Shown here: in pieces, positions 1 through 9,054 of the stretch | Position numbering within the stretch: position 1 is the stretch's first letter | Layout of the letters: each line of letters begins with the position of its first letter | Assembly: GCF_000430825.1 (NCBI RefSeq) | Contig: NZ_KE387263.1 | Location: 112,997 to 176,996 of the forward strand | Reading direction: 5' to 3' | Source: Chryseobacterium daeguense DSM 19388 | Lineage (GTDB): Bacteria > Bacteroidota > Bacteroidia > Flavobacteriales > Weeksellaceae | Length of the DNA: 64,000 nt | Notes under the pieces: model-generated | The model's input: only the letters and a program-made list of their open reading frames with translations | What the model was told of the DNA's origin: nothing | Database searches by the model: none | Made by a program: the position numbers and the translations under genes

Positions 1-1026
1 GTCATATTCTTTCAGCTTATTTTCAATATAAGAATTTCCTGAACCCAAAATCATAATATTCAAAGCGCCATAACTCTGCTTAATGCTTCTCCAGACAACA
101 TCGGGAAGGAAATCCGCCCCTTTTTCCGTTGCAAATCGCCCGATAAAGGCAAATAAAGGGAGCTCAGGCCTTAAACCATATTCTTTACAAAGCTTCTCCT
201 TATTTTTTTTCTTTTGAGCAATGGCATTTTTAACTGTATAATTAAAATCCAGCATCGGATCCGTTTCCGGGTTCCAGACTTCAGTATCAATTCCGTTGAT
301 AATTCCGTAAGCTTTTCCAAACTCATCCCGAACCAGGCTTTCAAGTCCCCTGAAGCTTATATAAAGCTCTTCAAGATATCCTTGCGAAACCGTTGTAAAA
401 GCACTTGAACATTTAATCATGCTTGCCAGAGGATTGATTAATCCGTTCCAGTCCATCATTCCCCATTTGTACTGATCAAAAGACGGCATATAATTCGCCA
501 TTTCCCAGCTCATCATTCCCTGATATTCACCGTTATGAATGGTTCCAATGGTTTTTACCCCTTTTAGAAACGAAAACTCCGGACAATACTCAATCATAAA
601 AGGAACCAATCCTGTATGATAATCGTGACAGTGAAGAATATCCGGCCGTATTCCCATTGCACTCAGCCAATGCAGCGCACCGTGCTGAAATGCCAGAAAC
701 TGAAAGCTTTCATCCTGATATCCGTAAGGATTATCCCGATCTAAAAGCCCGGGAATTTTTACCATATACAGTTCAAATCCCAAAACGTTGGTTTTCTCCT
801 TTAAAACCTGTACCTGAAGCATATTCGGCCCCTGATGAATGAAGCCATTAAAAACTATGTCAAACTCGTGATCATATACAAAAGATTTGTTGTACCAAGG
901 CATAACTACTTTCGCGTCAATGTCTTTAATTTTATTCTGATACTTAGGTAAAGCTCCAACTACATCGGCCAAACCTCCTACTTTTGCTACCGGATAACAT
1001 TCCGTACTTAGATGATAAATTACCAT
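1..1026 (-). CDS. glgA: glycogen synthase, partial (C-terminus beyond window)
   Basis: Transfers glucose from ADP-glucose to the non-reducing end of a growing alpha-1,4-glucan in the cytoplasm. Translating the minus strand from the ATG at 1026 gives 342 uninterrupted codons to the window edge. The N-terminus reads MVIYHLSTECYPVAKVGGL, whose KVGGL at residues 15-19 is the conserved ADP-glucose-binding motif of bacterial GlgA (GT5 family). Further in there is GTIHNGEYQG and a second-domain start with FIGRFATEKG, the usual hinge into the C-terminal Rossmann lobe. About 120-140 residues should lie outside the window. It starts 7 bases after glgB ends, so the two are co-transcribed. Confidence 0.93.
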   Translation of the reverse strand, partial: MVIYHLSTECYPVAKVGGLADVVGALPKYQNKIKDIDAKVVMPWYNKSFVYDHEFDIVFNGFIHQGPNMLQVQVLKEKTNVLGFELYMVKIPGLLDRDNPYGYQDESFQFLAFQHGALHWLSAMGIRPDILHCHDYHTGLVPFMIEYCPEFSFLKGVKTIGTIHNGEYQGMMSWEMANYMPSFDQYKWGMMDWNGLINPLASMIKCSSAFTTVSQGYLEELYISFRGLESLVRDEFGKAYGIINGIDTEVWNPETDPMLDFNYTVKNAIAQKKKNKEKLCKEYGLRPELPLFAFIGRFATEKGADFLPDVVWRSIKQSYGALNIMILGSGNSYIENKLKEYD

Positions 1027-1033
1027 TTTCGTC

Positions 1034-2983
1034 TTATCTTTTGTGTTGCTTGATTCTGTTTTGTCTGTATTTTTTATCTTTCTTCTTTAAAATAATTCCG
1101 GCCAGCGGCGGCAATTTTAAGGTGATAGACTTCTGATGCCCCATATAGTCTTCAAACTGTTCATTAAGTATTTCAGCCTCTACTCCGCTTCCTGCATATT
1201 TCCTGTCATCAGAATTGAGGACTACCTCCCAGTGGCTTCCGGCACCTACCCCAATTTTATAATCTAAAACTCTTGGAGTAAGGTTTAAAACCACCATAAA
1301 AACATCATCCTTTCTTTTCCCTTTCCTTAAATAAATGTAAACCGAATTATCCGCATCATCCGCCTGCACCCATTCGAACCCGTAATGATTGAACTGATTT
1401 TCGTAAAAAGCAGTTTCATATCTGTATATCTGATTTAAATCCTTAACTAAAGTCTGCAAACCTTTATGAACAGGGAATTGGAGCAAATGCCAGTCCAGGC
1501 TCTGGGTAAAATTCCATTCACTGGTCTGCCCGAATTCATCCCCCATGAAGAGCAGTTTTGCGCCCGGATGCGTAAACATATATACATATAAGGCCCGGAG
1601 ATTGGCAAATTTCTGCCTTTCATCGCCTTTCATTTTATAAATCAAACTCGCTTTTCCATGCACTACTTCATCGTGAGAGAGAGGCATCATATAATTTTCA
1701 TTATACATATACATAGAAGCAAAAGTGAGCTTATGATGATGAAATTTCCTGCCGATAGGATCTACCTTAAAATAATCCAGCGTATCATGCATCCAGCCCA
1801 TCATCCATTTCATACCAAATCCCACACCACCATCGTGAACAGGTTTTGTAAGCATAGGAAAATCTGAGCTTTCTTCTGCAATTGTAATGATATTATCCCC
1901 AAATTCTTTATAAACAGCCGTATTGAACTCCTGCAAAAAAGTTTTTGCTTCAAGGTTCACATTTCCTCCGTAAATATTAGGTTCCCATTCCCCTTCATTT
2001 CTTGAATAATCAAGATGAAGCATGGAAGTGACAGCATCCACACGAAGTCCGTCAATATGATAACGCTCCAGCCAGAACATTGCATTAGAAATCAAAAAAG
2101 ATTTCACTTCATTTCTTCCGTAATTAAAAATATATGATTTCCAGTCGGGATGAAAGCCTTTCCTCGGATCTTCGTGTTCGTAAAGATAAGAACCGTCAAA
2201 ACGGTGTAAACCATTCGCATCACCCGGAAAATGAGAAGGAACCCAATCCAGAATAACTCCAATATCGTTCTTATGAAGCTCATCAATTAAAAACATAAGA
2301 TCCTGCGGAGACCCGAACCTTGATGTAGCCGCATAAAATCCTGTAATCTGGTAACCCCAGCTCGGATCATACGGATATTCCATTACCGGCATAAACTCCA
2401 CATGTGTAAAGCCCATTTCCTTGATATAAGGAATCAATTTTTCGGCAATATCTCTGTAATTTAAAAATCGTTCAGGATCATTTTCATATCTGAGCCATGA
2501 GCCCAAATGCATTTCGTACACAGAAATAGGTGCATTAAGGGTATTTTTTTTCCAGCGGTTTGCCAGCCAGTCTTTATCATTCCATTCGTACCAGGTTGTG
2601 GAAACCAGCGATGCCGCCTGAATATTCTGTTCCCAGCTCAGGGCATACGGATCACTTTTTTCGAGAATTTCTCCAAAAGCAGTCTCCACCGCATATTTGT
2701 ACAACGTTCCCCAGGTAAGTCCTGCAATAAAACCTTCCCAAATCCCCGATTCGTCCCAGCGCGGAAACAAAATGTGGTCTTTGTGGTTCCAATTATTAAA
2801 ATTGCCAATTACTGAAACTTTTTTTGCATTTGGAGCCCAAACCGAAAAATAAACACCTTTTACACCGTCTTTTTCCGCAGAATGTGCACCAAATTTATCA
2901 TACAGCTTATAATGTTTACCCTCCTTAAAAAGGTAAATATCCTGATCCGTAAAAAGTGTATAAGTTTTAACCGAATTCATCAC
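1034..2983 (-). CDS. glgB: 1,4-alpha-glucan branching enzyme
   Basis: Cuts alpha-1,4 glucan chains and re-attaches them as alpha-1,6 branches, making glycogen. The 649-residue protein has an N-terminal CBM48/early-set domain (about 40-130, with GNFNNWN at 60-66), then a GH13 barrel. The catalytic residues are visible: nucleophile D316 in DGLRVDAV, acid/base E370 in TIAEES, and D438 in LSHDEVVHG. A C-terminal all-beta domain ends in a lysine-rich tail. Length fits the family (630-730). glgA follows after 7 bases. The start is the first ATG of MMNSVKTY; the next codon is also ATG, so the true start could be one residue later. Confidence 0.96.
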   Translation of the reverse strand: MMNSVKTYTLFTDQDIYLFKEGKHYKLYDKFGAHSAEKDGVKGVYFSVWAPNAKKVSVIGNFNNWNHKDHILFPRWDESGIWEGFIAGLTWGTLYKYAVETAFGEILEKSDPYALSWEQNIQAASLVSTTWYEWNDKDWLANRWKKNTLNAPISVYEMHLGSWLRYENDPERFLNYRDIAEKLIPYIKEMGFTHVEFMPVMEYPYDPSWGYQITGFYAATSRFGSPQDLMFLIDELHKNDIGVILDWVPSHFPGDANGLHRFDGSYLYEHEDPRKGFHPDWKSYIFNYGRNEVKSFLISNAMFWLERYHIDGLRVDAVTSMLHLDYSRNEGEWEPNIYGGNVNLEAKTFLQEFNTAVYKEFGDNIITIAEESSDFPMLTKPVHDGGVGFGMKWMMGWMHDTLDYFKVDPIGRKFHHHKLTFASMYMYNENYMMPLSHDEVVHGKASLIYKMKGDERQKFANLRALYVYMFTHPGAKLLFMGDEFGQTSEWNFTQSLDWHLLQFPVHKGLQTLVKDLNQIYRYETAFYENQFNHYGFEWVQADDADNSVYIYLRKGKRKDDVFMVVLNLTPRVLDYKIGVGAGSHWEVVLNSDDRKYAGSGVEAEILNEQFEDYMGHQKSITLKLPPLAGIILKKKDKKYRQNRIKQHKR

Positions 2984-3193
2984 GGTTTTTAATTTAATTT
3001 TTATTTTTCTTGAAACTACGAAAAATTATCCACAAAAAACGTTAAATATTGTTGAAATAATCATCATCACTGTTGTTTCAGCACCTTGCTTCTTTCAAAT
3101 ATATCATTTTTTCTTTCACCACGTATTGAATTTTAAAAATTATCTGTATTAAAGATTTTTTATAAATTTAGCGGTTAAATTTTATGAGAACAC
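2984..3193. promoter_or_regulatory. divergent intergenic region glgB / esterase
   Basis: 210 AT-rich bases separate two divergent genes and must carry promoters for both. On the plus strand TAAATTTA near 3164-3172 is one mismatch from the Bacteroidota -7 consensus TAnnTTTG and lies about 25 bases before the esterase start. No clear -33 element, operator or riboswitch was seen. Confidence 0.35.
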
Positions 3194-4324
3194 ATGATGA
3201 GGTTTGAACTTTATACGGCAGAAACAGACGACAGGAAAATATATATCACCGGAAATTTCAATGGCTGGAACCCTAAAGATGCACGCTATCAGCTTAATCA
3301 GACAGATTCCAACAATTATTTCATTGAGCTCGGAAGCGATATTTTGCCGGACGTTATAGAATATAAATTTACGAAAGGCGGTTGGGAAAACGTAGAGCTG
3401 GACAAATACGGAAGCATCACACCCAACAGGAAAGTTGCAAAATCTCAGGGAAAAACTTCAGACACCATAGAAAAATGGAGACTGAACTGGGGCCCTTTCA
3501 AAAAAGAATATTTCCCGATCGCGGAAATCATTTCTGAGGAATTTTATATCCCTCAGCTTGAGCGCTACCGGAAAGTCTGGGCGCTTTTGCCTTATGATTA
3601 TTATATTTCACAAAAAAGCTATCCTGTTTTGTATCTCCAGGATGCACAGAACTTATTCAATGAAGGAAGCGGTTACGGAAACTGGGAAATTGATAAAAAG
3701 CTGTCCATTTTAGCAGAATACGGACGTGGTGATGTGATTATTATTGCCATAGAACACGGCAGCGAAGAGAGAATTAAAGAATATATTTTCGATAATGATA
3801 ATGTGGCGAATGGTTCGGAAGGGAAAAAATACATCCGTTTCATTACAGACACCCTAAAACCTTATGTGGATGAAAATTACCGCACCAAAAAAGACAGGGA
3901 AAACACAGGAATCGGCGGAAGCTCTTTAGGGGCTTTAATCAGTATTTACAGCGGCTTTCTTTACCCTGAAGTATATTCAAAATTATTGATTTTCTCACCG
4001 TCACTCTGGGTAGAGCCGAACAATAATTTCCCGATGATGAATTTCCGTACACCGTTTAAAACAAAAATTTATTTGTACGGAGGCGGACAGGAAGGTTCCA
4101 AAATGGTTAAAAGAATCCACATTTTTGAAGAATATTTAAAACGCTGGGAAAAGAAAAATCTTTTCGATTTTGAATTTAAAACCAATATCAATCCGGAAGG
4201 AACGCACAGCGAATTCTACTGGTCGCAGGAATTTCCCAGAGCCATAGAATGGCTGTTTTACAACAACACGGAAAATCCTGTGGAAGTAAAGCCGCATCAG
4301 GAAAATATTAAAAAGTCTGTTTAA
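3194..4324 (+). CDS. alpha/beta-hydrolase (esterase D family) with N-terminal CBM48-like domain
   Basis: 376 residues. Residues 1-95 form an early-set/CBM48-like domain (IYITGNFNGWNPKDA at 16-30, resembling the N-terminus of GlgB), and about 115-355 form a PF00756-type esterase. The nucleophile elbow is GGSSLGA with S244; the probable catalytic histidine is H338 in GTHSEF. No signal peptide, so cytoplasmic. The carbohydrate-binding-like domain and divergence from glgB suggest a glycogen or maltodextrin link, but related hydrolases such as the one at 7307 sit inside the amidoligase cluster, so it may belong there. The substrate cannot be told from sequence. Start chosen at the first of two adjacent ATG codons. 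Confidence 0.8.
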   Translation: MMRFELYTAETDDRKIYITGNFNGWNPKDARYQLNQTDSNNYFIELGSDILPDVIEYKFTKGGWENVELDKYGSITPNRKVAKSQGKTSDTIEKWRLNWGPFKKEYFPIAEIISEEFYIPQLERYRKVWALLPYDYYISQKSYPVLYLQDAQNLFNEGSGYGNWEIDKKLSILAEYGRGDVIIIAIEHGSEERIKEYIFDNDNVANGSEGKKYIRFITDTLKPYVDENYRTKKDRENTGIGGSSLGALISIYSGFLYPEVYSKLLIFSPSLWVEPNNNFPMMNFRTPFKTKIYLYGGGQEGSKMVKRIHIFEEYLKRWEKKNLFDFEFKTNINPEGTHSEFYWSQEFPRAIEWLFYNNTENPVEVKPHQENIKKSV

Positions 4325-4334
4325 CTGATAAAAT

Positions 4335-4434
4335 TTAACCGCAAAAGCTACAAAGACTAAAAAAAATAGTAAGTTTAATAATTTGAAAACTGAAGTTTAC
4401 AAAATCATTTTAAATCTTTATGTTCTTTGCGTTA
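4335..4434. repeat. imperfect inverted repeat (TTAACCGCAAA... / ...TTTGCGTTAA)
   Basis: The left arm 4335-4356 begins TTAACCGCAAAAGCTACAAAG; the right arm 4416-4434 reads approximately its reverse complement (CTTTATGTTCTTTGCGTTA). The arms are separated by about 60 AT-rich bases. A related single arm starting TTAACGCAAAG occurs at 56062. It looks like a short interspersed repeat rather than a terminator, since the arms are far apart and imperfect. Confidence 0.55.
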
Positions 4435-4464
4435 AAAACGTTCAATCAAGATTAAAAATTAACT

Positions 4465-5880
4465 ATGAAATTAATCAACAAAAAAAATAAAAATTACACC
4501 CAGGTTTTCCATCTTTTCACCGAAGAAGAATGGACCAAAACCGGTAAAAATTTCAGTAAAAACATTTCCGTTTTTTTTACCGGCAAAAAAAATGAAGTTT
4601 TCATCAATGCTCACGAAGAAGGCATTACCTACTTTATCGGACTGGGAAAATCTTCACTGCAGAATTTTGAAGTTCAGCAGGTGGCCGTTAAATTTTCACA
4701 AACGCAAAAAAGAAATCTTCAGGCCGTTCCTACATTGGTTTTAGCAGATTTCATGAACGAAAAGCAATTTGAAGAATTTGTAAAAGGGCTTTTCTTAGGA
4801 ACCTACAATTACCCTTTCGAGAAAACTCATCCTGTCTGGAATGAAAAATTTGAGCTTCATTTTGAAAATTTAAGCCAGAAAAAACTGGATGCAATTAATC
4901 AAAAATCGGAAGCTTTATGTAACGGACAAATCGCCTGTCAGGACTGGCTGAATAAACCCGCCAATCTTAAAAATCCTGATATTTTCAGCTTATATTTAAA
5001 AAATACTGCTAAAAAATACAGTTTAAAATACACCTCGTTCAACAGAAAAAAATGTGAAGAACTCGGATTAGGAGCTTATCTTTCTGTAAATCAAGGAAGT
5101 ACTTATGATGCCGCTTTTACTATTTTAGAATATAAAACCAATGTGAAAAACGCTAAAACGTTCGGACTGGTGGGTAAATGCGTGTTGTTCGACACCGGCG
5201 GAATTTCCCTGAAAGACCATACCAATATGCATTACATGAAATCCGACATGGGAGGTGCAACGGCTGTTTTGGGAACACTGATTTATGCCGCAGAAATGCA
5301 ACTTCCGGTAAATATTGTCGCCATTTTGCCCATTACGGATAACGCCATTTCAGAAAAAGCATTTCTTCCGAGCGACGTGATTACCGCCTACAATGGTAAA
5401 ACAATTGAAGTGCTGAATACCGATGCAGAAGGAAGAATGATCCTTGCAGACGGGCTTTCTTATATGGTAAAAAACTTCAAAACAGACTTTCTGATTGATC
5501 TGGCGACATTAACGGGAAGTTCCGTAAGGATGTTCGGTGATACTTGCGGGGCGCTATTTTCCAATGATGAAGAATTAAAAAATTTATTAATAAAAACCGG
5601 TGATAAAACCAATCAAAGGATGTGGAATATGCCGTTATGGGATATTTGGAATGACGATATCAAATCTGATGTTGCAGACATGAAGAACATTTCCATGAAG
5701 CCCATTGGCGACTGTATTATTGCCGCAAAATTTCTGGAACAATTCATTGAAAACCATCCGAAATGGGCACATCTTGACATCGCAGGTGTAGCATTTGGAA
5801 GCGTGGGTTATGCCAGAGAAAAGGCTGCAACCGGCTTTGGAGTACAATTATTGACAGATTTAATCGAAAATTATCACTAA
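4465..5880 (+). CDS. leucyl aminopeptidase-like M17 metallopeptidase
   Basis: 471-residue cytosolic peptidase of family M17, which removes N-terminal residues from peptides using two metal ions. The catalytic C-terminal half (about 165-471) carries the metal and catalytic signatures: VGKCVLFDTGGISLK (K238, D243, K250), MKSDMGGA (D261), and NTDAEGRMILADG (D320, E322, R324). The less conserved N-terminal half (1-160) is typical of the family. It lies 141 bases before the amidoligase run and 8 kb from the cyanophycin genes, so a role in hydrolysing short peptides made or released there is plausible but inferred. General housekeeping peptidase activity is the alternative. Confidence 0.88.
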   Translation: MKLINKKNKNYTQVFHLFTEEEWTKTGKNFSKNISVFFTGKKNEVFINAHEEGITYFIGLGKSSLQNFEVQQVAVKFSQTQKRNLQAVPTLVLADFMNEKQFEEFVKGLFLGTYNYPFEKTHPVWNEKFELHFENLSQKKLDAINQKSEALCNGQIACQDWLNKPANLKNPDIFSLYLKNTAKKYSLKYTSFNRKKCEELGLGAYLSVNQGSTYDAAFTILEYKTNVKNAKTFGLVGKCVLFDTGGISLKDHTNMHYMKSDMGGATAVLGTLIYAAEMQLPVNIVAILPITDNAISEKAFLPSDVITAYNGKTIEVLNTDAEGRMILADGLSYMVKNFKTDFLIDLATLTGSSVRMFGDTCGALFSNDEELKNLLIKTGDKTNQRMWNMPLWDIWNDDIKSDVADMKNISMKPIGDCIIAAKFLEQFIENHPKWAHLDIAGVAFGSVGYAREKAATGFGVQLLTDLIENYH

Positions 5881-5984
5881 AAATTAGTTTATTACAAAAA
5901 TTCTCTGTATAATTGATAGAAGAATTTTCAAATACGCATTTTATTCCGGATTTTCATATTAAATAATTAATAGAAAATCTCTTT

Positions 5985-5992
5985 TATTTTTG
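5985..5992 (+). promoter_or_regulatory. -7 promoter box of the amidoligase operon
   Basis: TATTTTTG matches the Bacteroidota -7 consensus TAnnTTTG exactly and lies 30 bases before the ATG at 6022. No TTTG is visible at the expected -33 distance, so the promoter is only half-supported. Confidence 0.4.
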
Positions 5993-6021
5993 AAAATTTA
6001 TCAATATTAAAAAAACATTAT

Positions 6022-7233
6022 ATGGAGGAGAAATCAATAGTATGTATTTCGTGCTATTACAAGGGCTATGACTTCATGGACGAAATGAAAAAGCTCGGTA
6101 ATAAAATAATCTTAGTTACATCCGAAAACCTTAAAGACAAAAACTGGCCTTGGCACGCCATAGACGAAGTATTCTATATGCCAGAAATGAAGCCGTCCGT
6201 ATGGAATCTGGATCATCTTGTTCAGGGATTTTCCCACCTGATGCAAACCAGAAAAGTGGATGCCGTAGTAGCTCTGGATGATTATGATGTTGAAAAAGCG
6301 GCGCTTATCCGGGAAACTTTCCGTATTCCGGGAATGGGACAGACAACACACCGTTATTTCAGGGATAAACTGGCGATGCGTCAGAAAGCAAAAGATTCAG
6401 GGATCAATGTTCCGGAATTCACGGCTGTCTTTAATAATGATGAGGTTAATCATTTTGTTGAAAATGTACCTGCACCATGGGTTTTGAAGCCGCGTTCAGA
6501 AGCTTCTGCATCTGGGATTAAAAAGCTCAGCTCCAAAGAAGAACTTTGGGATGCCCTGAATTCCCTCGGAGAAGAACGACACCTTTTCCTCCTTGAAAGC
6601 TTCAAGCCGGGTGATGTATACCATGTTGACAGCCTTACATTTAATAAAGAAATTATTTTTACATCGGCCTCAAAATATCTGGCTCCGCCTATGCAGGTTT
6701 CTCATGAAGGAGGGGTTTTCAGAACAAAGACATTAGGAAGATATTCCGATGAATTTAAGGCCCTTGAAAAGATTAATTCAAAAGTTTTATTAAGTTTCGG
6801 GCTGCTGAACGGCGCGACACACACAGAATTTATCAGAAGTAAGGAAGATGGAAAATACTATTTCCTTGAAACATCTTCCAGGGTTGGTGGTGCACATATT
6901 CCTGATCTTGTGGAGGCTTCCAGCAATATCAATATCTGGAGAGAATGGGCAAAAATAGAAGATGCTTTGCTGAAAGGCAAAAAGTATGAAGTTTCCAAGT
7001 CTACGGGATATTATTCTGGGTTGATTATTGCCTTAATTAAAGATAAAGAACCAGATTATAATGAATTCGAATGTATCGAAGCGGTGAAATTTTTACCGAT
7101 CGATTATCATGTAGGGATTGTTTATAAATCCAATGATTCTACTATTGTTCAGGAAAGATTAGACACGGCGGCAGAAAAAATACATGCAGAAATGCTCAAT
7201 ATCTTACCTCCGAAAGACAAACCGACAAGCTAA
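6022..7233 (+). CDS. ATP-grasp amidoligase (carboxylase/CarB-like fold)
   Basis: 403 residues. ATP-grasp enzymes activate a carboxylate as acyl-phosphate and join it to an amine. Order: an N-terminal pre-ATP-grasp Rossmann-like domain (1-110, VCISCYYKG near the start), RDK at 114-116, the ATP-binding lysine K156 in WVLKPRSEASASG, and magnesium-binding acidic residues E269 (HTEF) and E283 in FLETSSRVGGAH. A C-terminal region of about 90 residues follows. First gene of a close run with spacings of 73, 50, 30 and 35 bases, so probably one operon with the hydrolase, second ATP-grasp, GCS2 and amidotransferase genes. The substrate is unknown. Not a biotin carboxylase, since length and context differ. 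Confidence 0.85.
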   Translation: MEEKSIVCISCYYKGYDFMDEMKKLGNKIILVTSENLKDKNWPWHAIDEVFYMPEMKPSVWNLDHLVQGFSHLMQTRKVDAVVALDDYDVEKAALIRETFRIPGMGQTTHRYFRDKLAMRQKAKDSGINVPEFTAVFNNDEVNHFVENVPAPWVLKPRSEASASGIKKLSSKEELWDALNSLGEERHLFLLESFKPGDVYHVDSLTFNKEIIFTSASKYLAPPMQVSHEGGVFRTKTLGRYSDEFKALEKINSKVLLSFGLLNGATHTEFIRSKEDGKYYFLETSSRVGGAHIPDLVEASSNINIWREWAKIEDALLKGKKYEVSKSTGYYSGLIIALIKDKEPDYNEFECIEAVKFLPIDYHVGIVYKSNDSTIVQERLDTAAEKIHAEMLNILPPKDKPTS

Positions 7234-7303
7234 GAGTTAGGAGTTAGGAGTTAGGAAAATTACTCAAAATCAATTATCATTTATCAACCATAATTTATAA
7301 CAA
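7234..7303. repeat. heptad-period repeat pair between ATP-grasp and hydrolase genes
   Basis: Directly after the stop codon, GAGTTAG occurs three times in perfect tandem (7234-7254). A second array with the same 7-bp period runs to the next start codon: ATCAATT, ATCATTT, ATCAACC, ATAATTT, ATAACAA at 7269-7303. The left array is purine/TTAG-type and the right array is its TAA/ATC-type counterpart. Member of a family seen at seven places in this window. Confidence 0.7.
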
Positions 7304-7306
7304 AAA

Positions 7307-8020
7307 ATGCCGCAAATAGAGCATACAGATTATTACTCAAATATTTTAGGAATAAGCCTTAAGGTAGAAGTTACAGGACATTATGGCCATCCGATCATCA
7401 TGTTTCCGACTTCTCAGGGACAATATACCCAAAATCACGATTTTCATCTTAACGGAAGTATCAACTGGTTTATTGAGCAGGGAAAAGTAAAGCTTTATAA
7501 CATCCAGACCATCGACAGCTGGAGTTTTTATGACGAAAAAATTTCTCCCCAGCAAAGGATTAAAAATTACGAAAGATATGTGCAGTTTCTGATTCAGGAG
7601 TTTGTACCCTACATTCAGAAAATCCATAAAACGCACCGCGTAGCTGTGGCAGGAGCGAGTTTTGGAGGCTATCATGCCGCTAACTTCGCTTTCCGTTTTC
7701 CGGATGTGGTTTCGCACCTTTTTTGCCTGTCGGGAGCGTTCAGCATAAGAAACTTTATGGATGGATATTCTGATGATCTGGTTTATTTTAACTGTCCGAG
7801 AGAATTTGTAAGAAACGATGAAGCCTGGAAATACAAGCACATGCATATTGTTTTAAGCACTTCGGATCAGGATATCTGTAGGGATAAGAATATTGAAATG
7901 GCAGAAATTTTACGTTCAAAAGGAATTGATTTCTGGTATGATGAAAGAAAGTGGATCAATCATGACTGGCCGCTCTGGAGAATGGTTTTCCCAACTTTTA
8001 TCGGAAACTTTTTCTCTTAA
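7307..8020 (+). CDS. alpha/beta-hydrolase of the putative esterase family (PF00756)
   Basis: 237 residues, single hydrolase domain without signal peptide. The nucleophile elbow is VAGASFGGYHA with S118; likely charge-relay residues are D187 or D189 (STSDQDI) and H219 (INHDWPLW). It shares its fold with the C-terminal domain of the 3194 protein but lacks the CBM48-like part. It sits between two ATP-grasp genes, so it probably hydrolyses or transfers an acyl, ester or amide group in the same pathway, for example deblocking or product release. The actual substrate cannot be deduced. Confidence 0.82.
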   Translation: MPQIEHTDYYSNILGISLKVEVTGHYGHPIIMFPTSQGQYTQNHDFHLNGSINWFIEQGKVKLYNIQTIDSWSFYDEKISPQQRIKNYERYVQFLIQEFVPYIQKIHKTHRVAVAGASFGGYHAANFAFRFPDVVSHLFCLSGAFSIRNFMDGYSDDLVYFNCPREFVRNDEAWKYKHMHIVLSTSDQDICRDKNIEMAEILRSKGIDFWYDERKWINHDWPLWRMVFPTFIGNFFS

Positions 8021-8070
8021 AAATAAATTTAAAATCAAATATTAATATAAAACATTAAAAAACATCAATT

Positions 8071-9024
8071 ATGACAAAAAAAGTAGGAATTCTGTTCGGT
8101 ATGGAAGATACATTTCCTTGGGCATTTATCGATAAAGTAAATGAGCTGGGAGGCGGGGAAATCGTTGCTGAGCCTGTGACGATCGATAAACTGGAACAGG
8201 GAGCAGACTATGGTTATGCAGTAATTATCGACAGAATTTCGCAGGATGTTCCCTTCTACAGAGCTTATCTTAAAAATGCAGCTTTAAACGGAACGTATGT
8301 AATCAACAACCCCTTCTGGTGGAGCGCAGACGAAAAGTTTTTCAATAATGCGCTGATGTCAAAGCTTGGGATTCCTCTTCCCAAAACAGTTTTGCTTCCG
8401 TCACACGAAAGGCCGACAAATACTTCGGAAACATCATTCAGAAACCTGAAATTTCCTCACGATTGGGATTATATTTTTAATTATGTAGGATTTCCGGCGT
8501 ATATGAAACCTCATGACGGCGGCGGATGGAGAAACGTTTACCGCGTGGAAAACCCTGAAGATTTATGGGCAAAACTGGGCGAAACAGAACAACTGGTAAT
8601 GATGGTTCAGGAAGAAATTATTTTTGACGATTATTACAGAGTGTATTGTTTAGGCAAAAAATATGTTCACATTATGCCTTACGAACCTAGAAATGCTCAT
8701 CATTTAAGATATGCAACAACCCATCAGACACAAGGCGCAGAATTAGAAAAATTATTAAAAACAATTCATGATTATACCATTAAAATGAATGAAGCTCTCG
8801 GCTATGATTTTAATACGGTAGAATTTGCGGTAAGAGACGGAATTCCTTATGCCATCGACTTCTGCAACCCGGCTCCGGATGCTGACAGAAACTCTGTGGG
8901 TGAAGAAAACTTTGCATGGATCGTGGAGCATTCTGCAAAATTAGCCATTGAAAAAGCAAAAGAATATGTTCCCGGAAAACCTAATATTTCATGGGGAACT
9001 TTTGTGAAAGATTCAGTAAAATAA
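8071..9024 (+). CDS. RimK-like ATP-grasp ligase
   Basis: 317 residues with an ATP-grasp layout nearer to RimK and glutathione synthetase than to the 6022 protein. The N-terminal domain starts KKVGILFGMEDTFPW; the ATP-binding lysine is K146 in YMKPHDGGGWRNV; the metal-binding residues fall in TVEFAVRDGIPYAIDFCNP (E251, D263, N266). It is expected to ligate an amino acid or peptide amine to a carboxylate using ATP. Starts 50 bases after the hydrolase and 30 bases before the GCS2 gene. No membrane segments. Two different ATP-grasps plus a GCS2 ligase in one run implies at least three successive amide bonds. Confidence 0.85.
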   Translation: MTKKVGILFGMEDTFPWAFIDKVNELGGGEIVAEPVTIDKLEQGADYGYAVIIDRISQDVPFYRAYLKNAALNGTYVINNPFWWSADEKFFNNALMSKLGIPLPKTVLLPSHERPTNTSETSFRNLKFPHDWDYIFNYVGFPAYMKPHDGGGWRNVYRVENPEDLWAKLGETEQLVMMVQEEIIFDDYYRVYCLGKKYVHIMPYEPRNAHHLRYATTHQTQGAELEKLLKTIHDYTIKMNEALGYDFNTVEFAVRDGIPYAIDFCNPAPDADRNSVGEENFAWIVEHSAKLAIEKAKEYVPGKPNISWGTFVKDSVK

Positions 9025-9054
9025 AACATAGAAAATAAAAAAGCACGAAAAAAA

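Noticed and set aside
7234..7303. CRISPR array
   Set aside because: Units are 7 bases with no spacers and no cas genes occur in the window.
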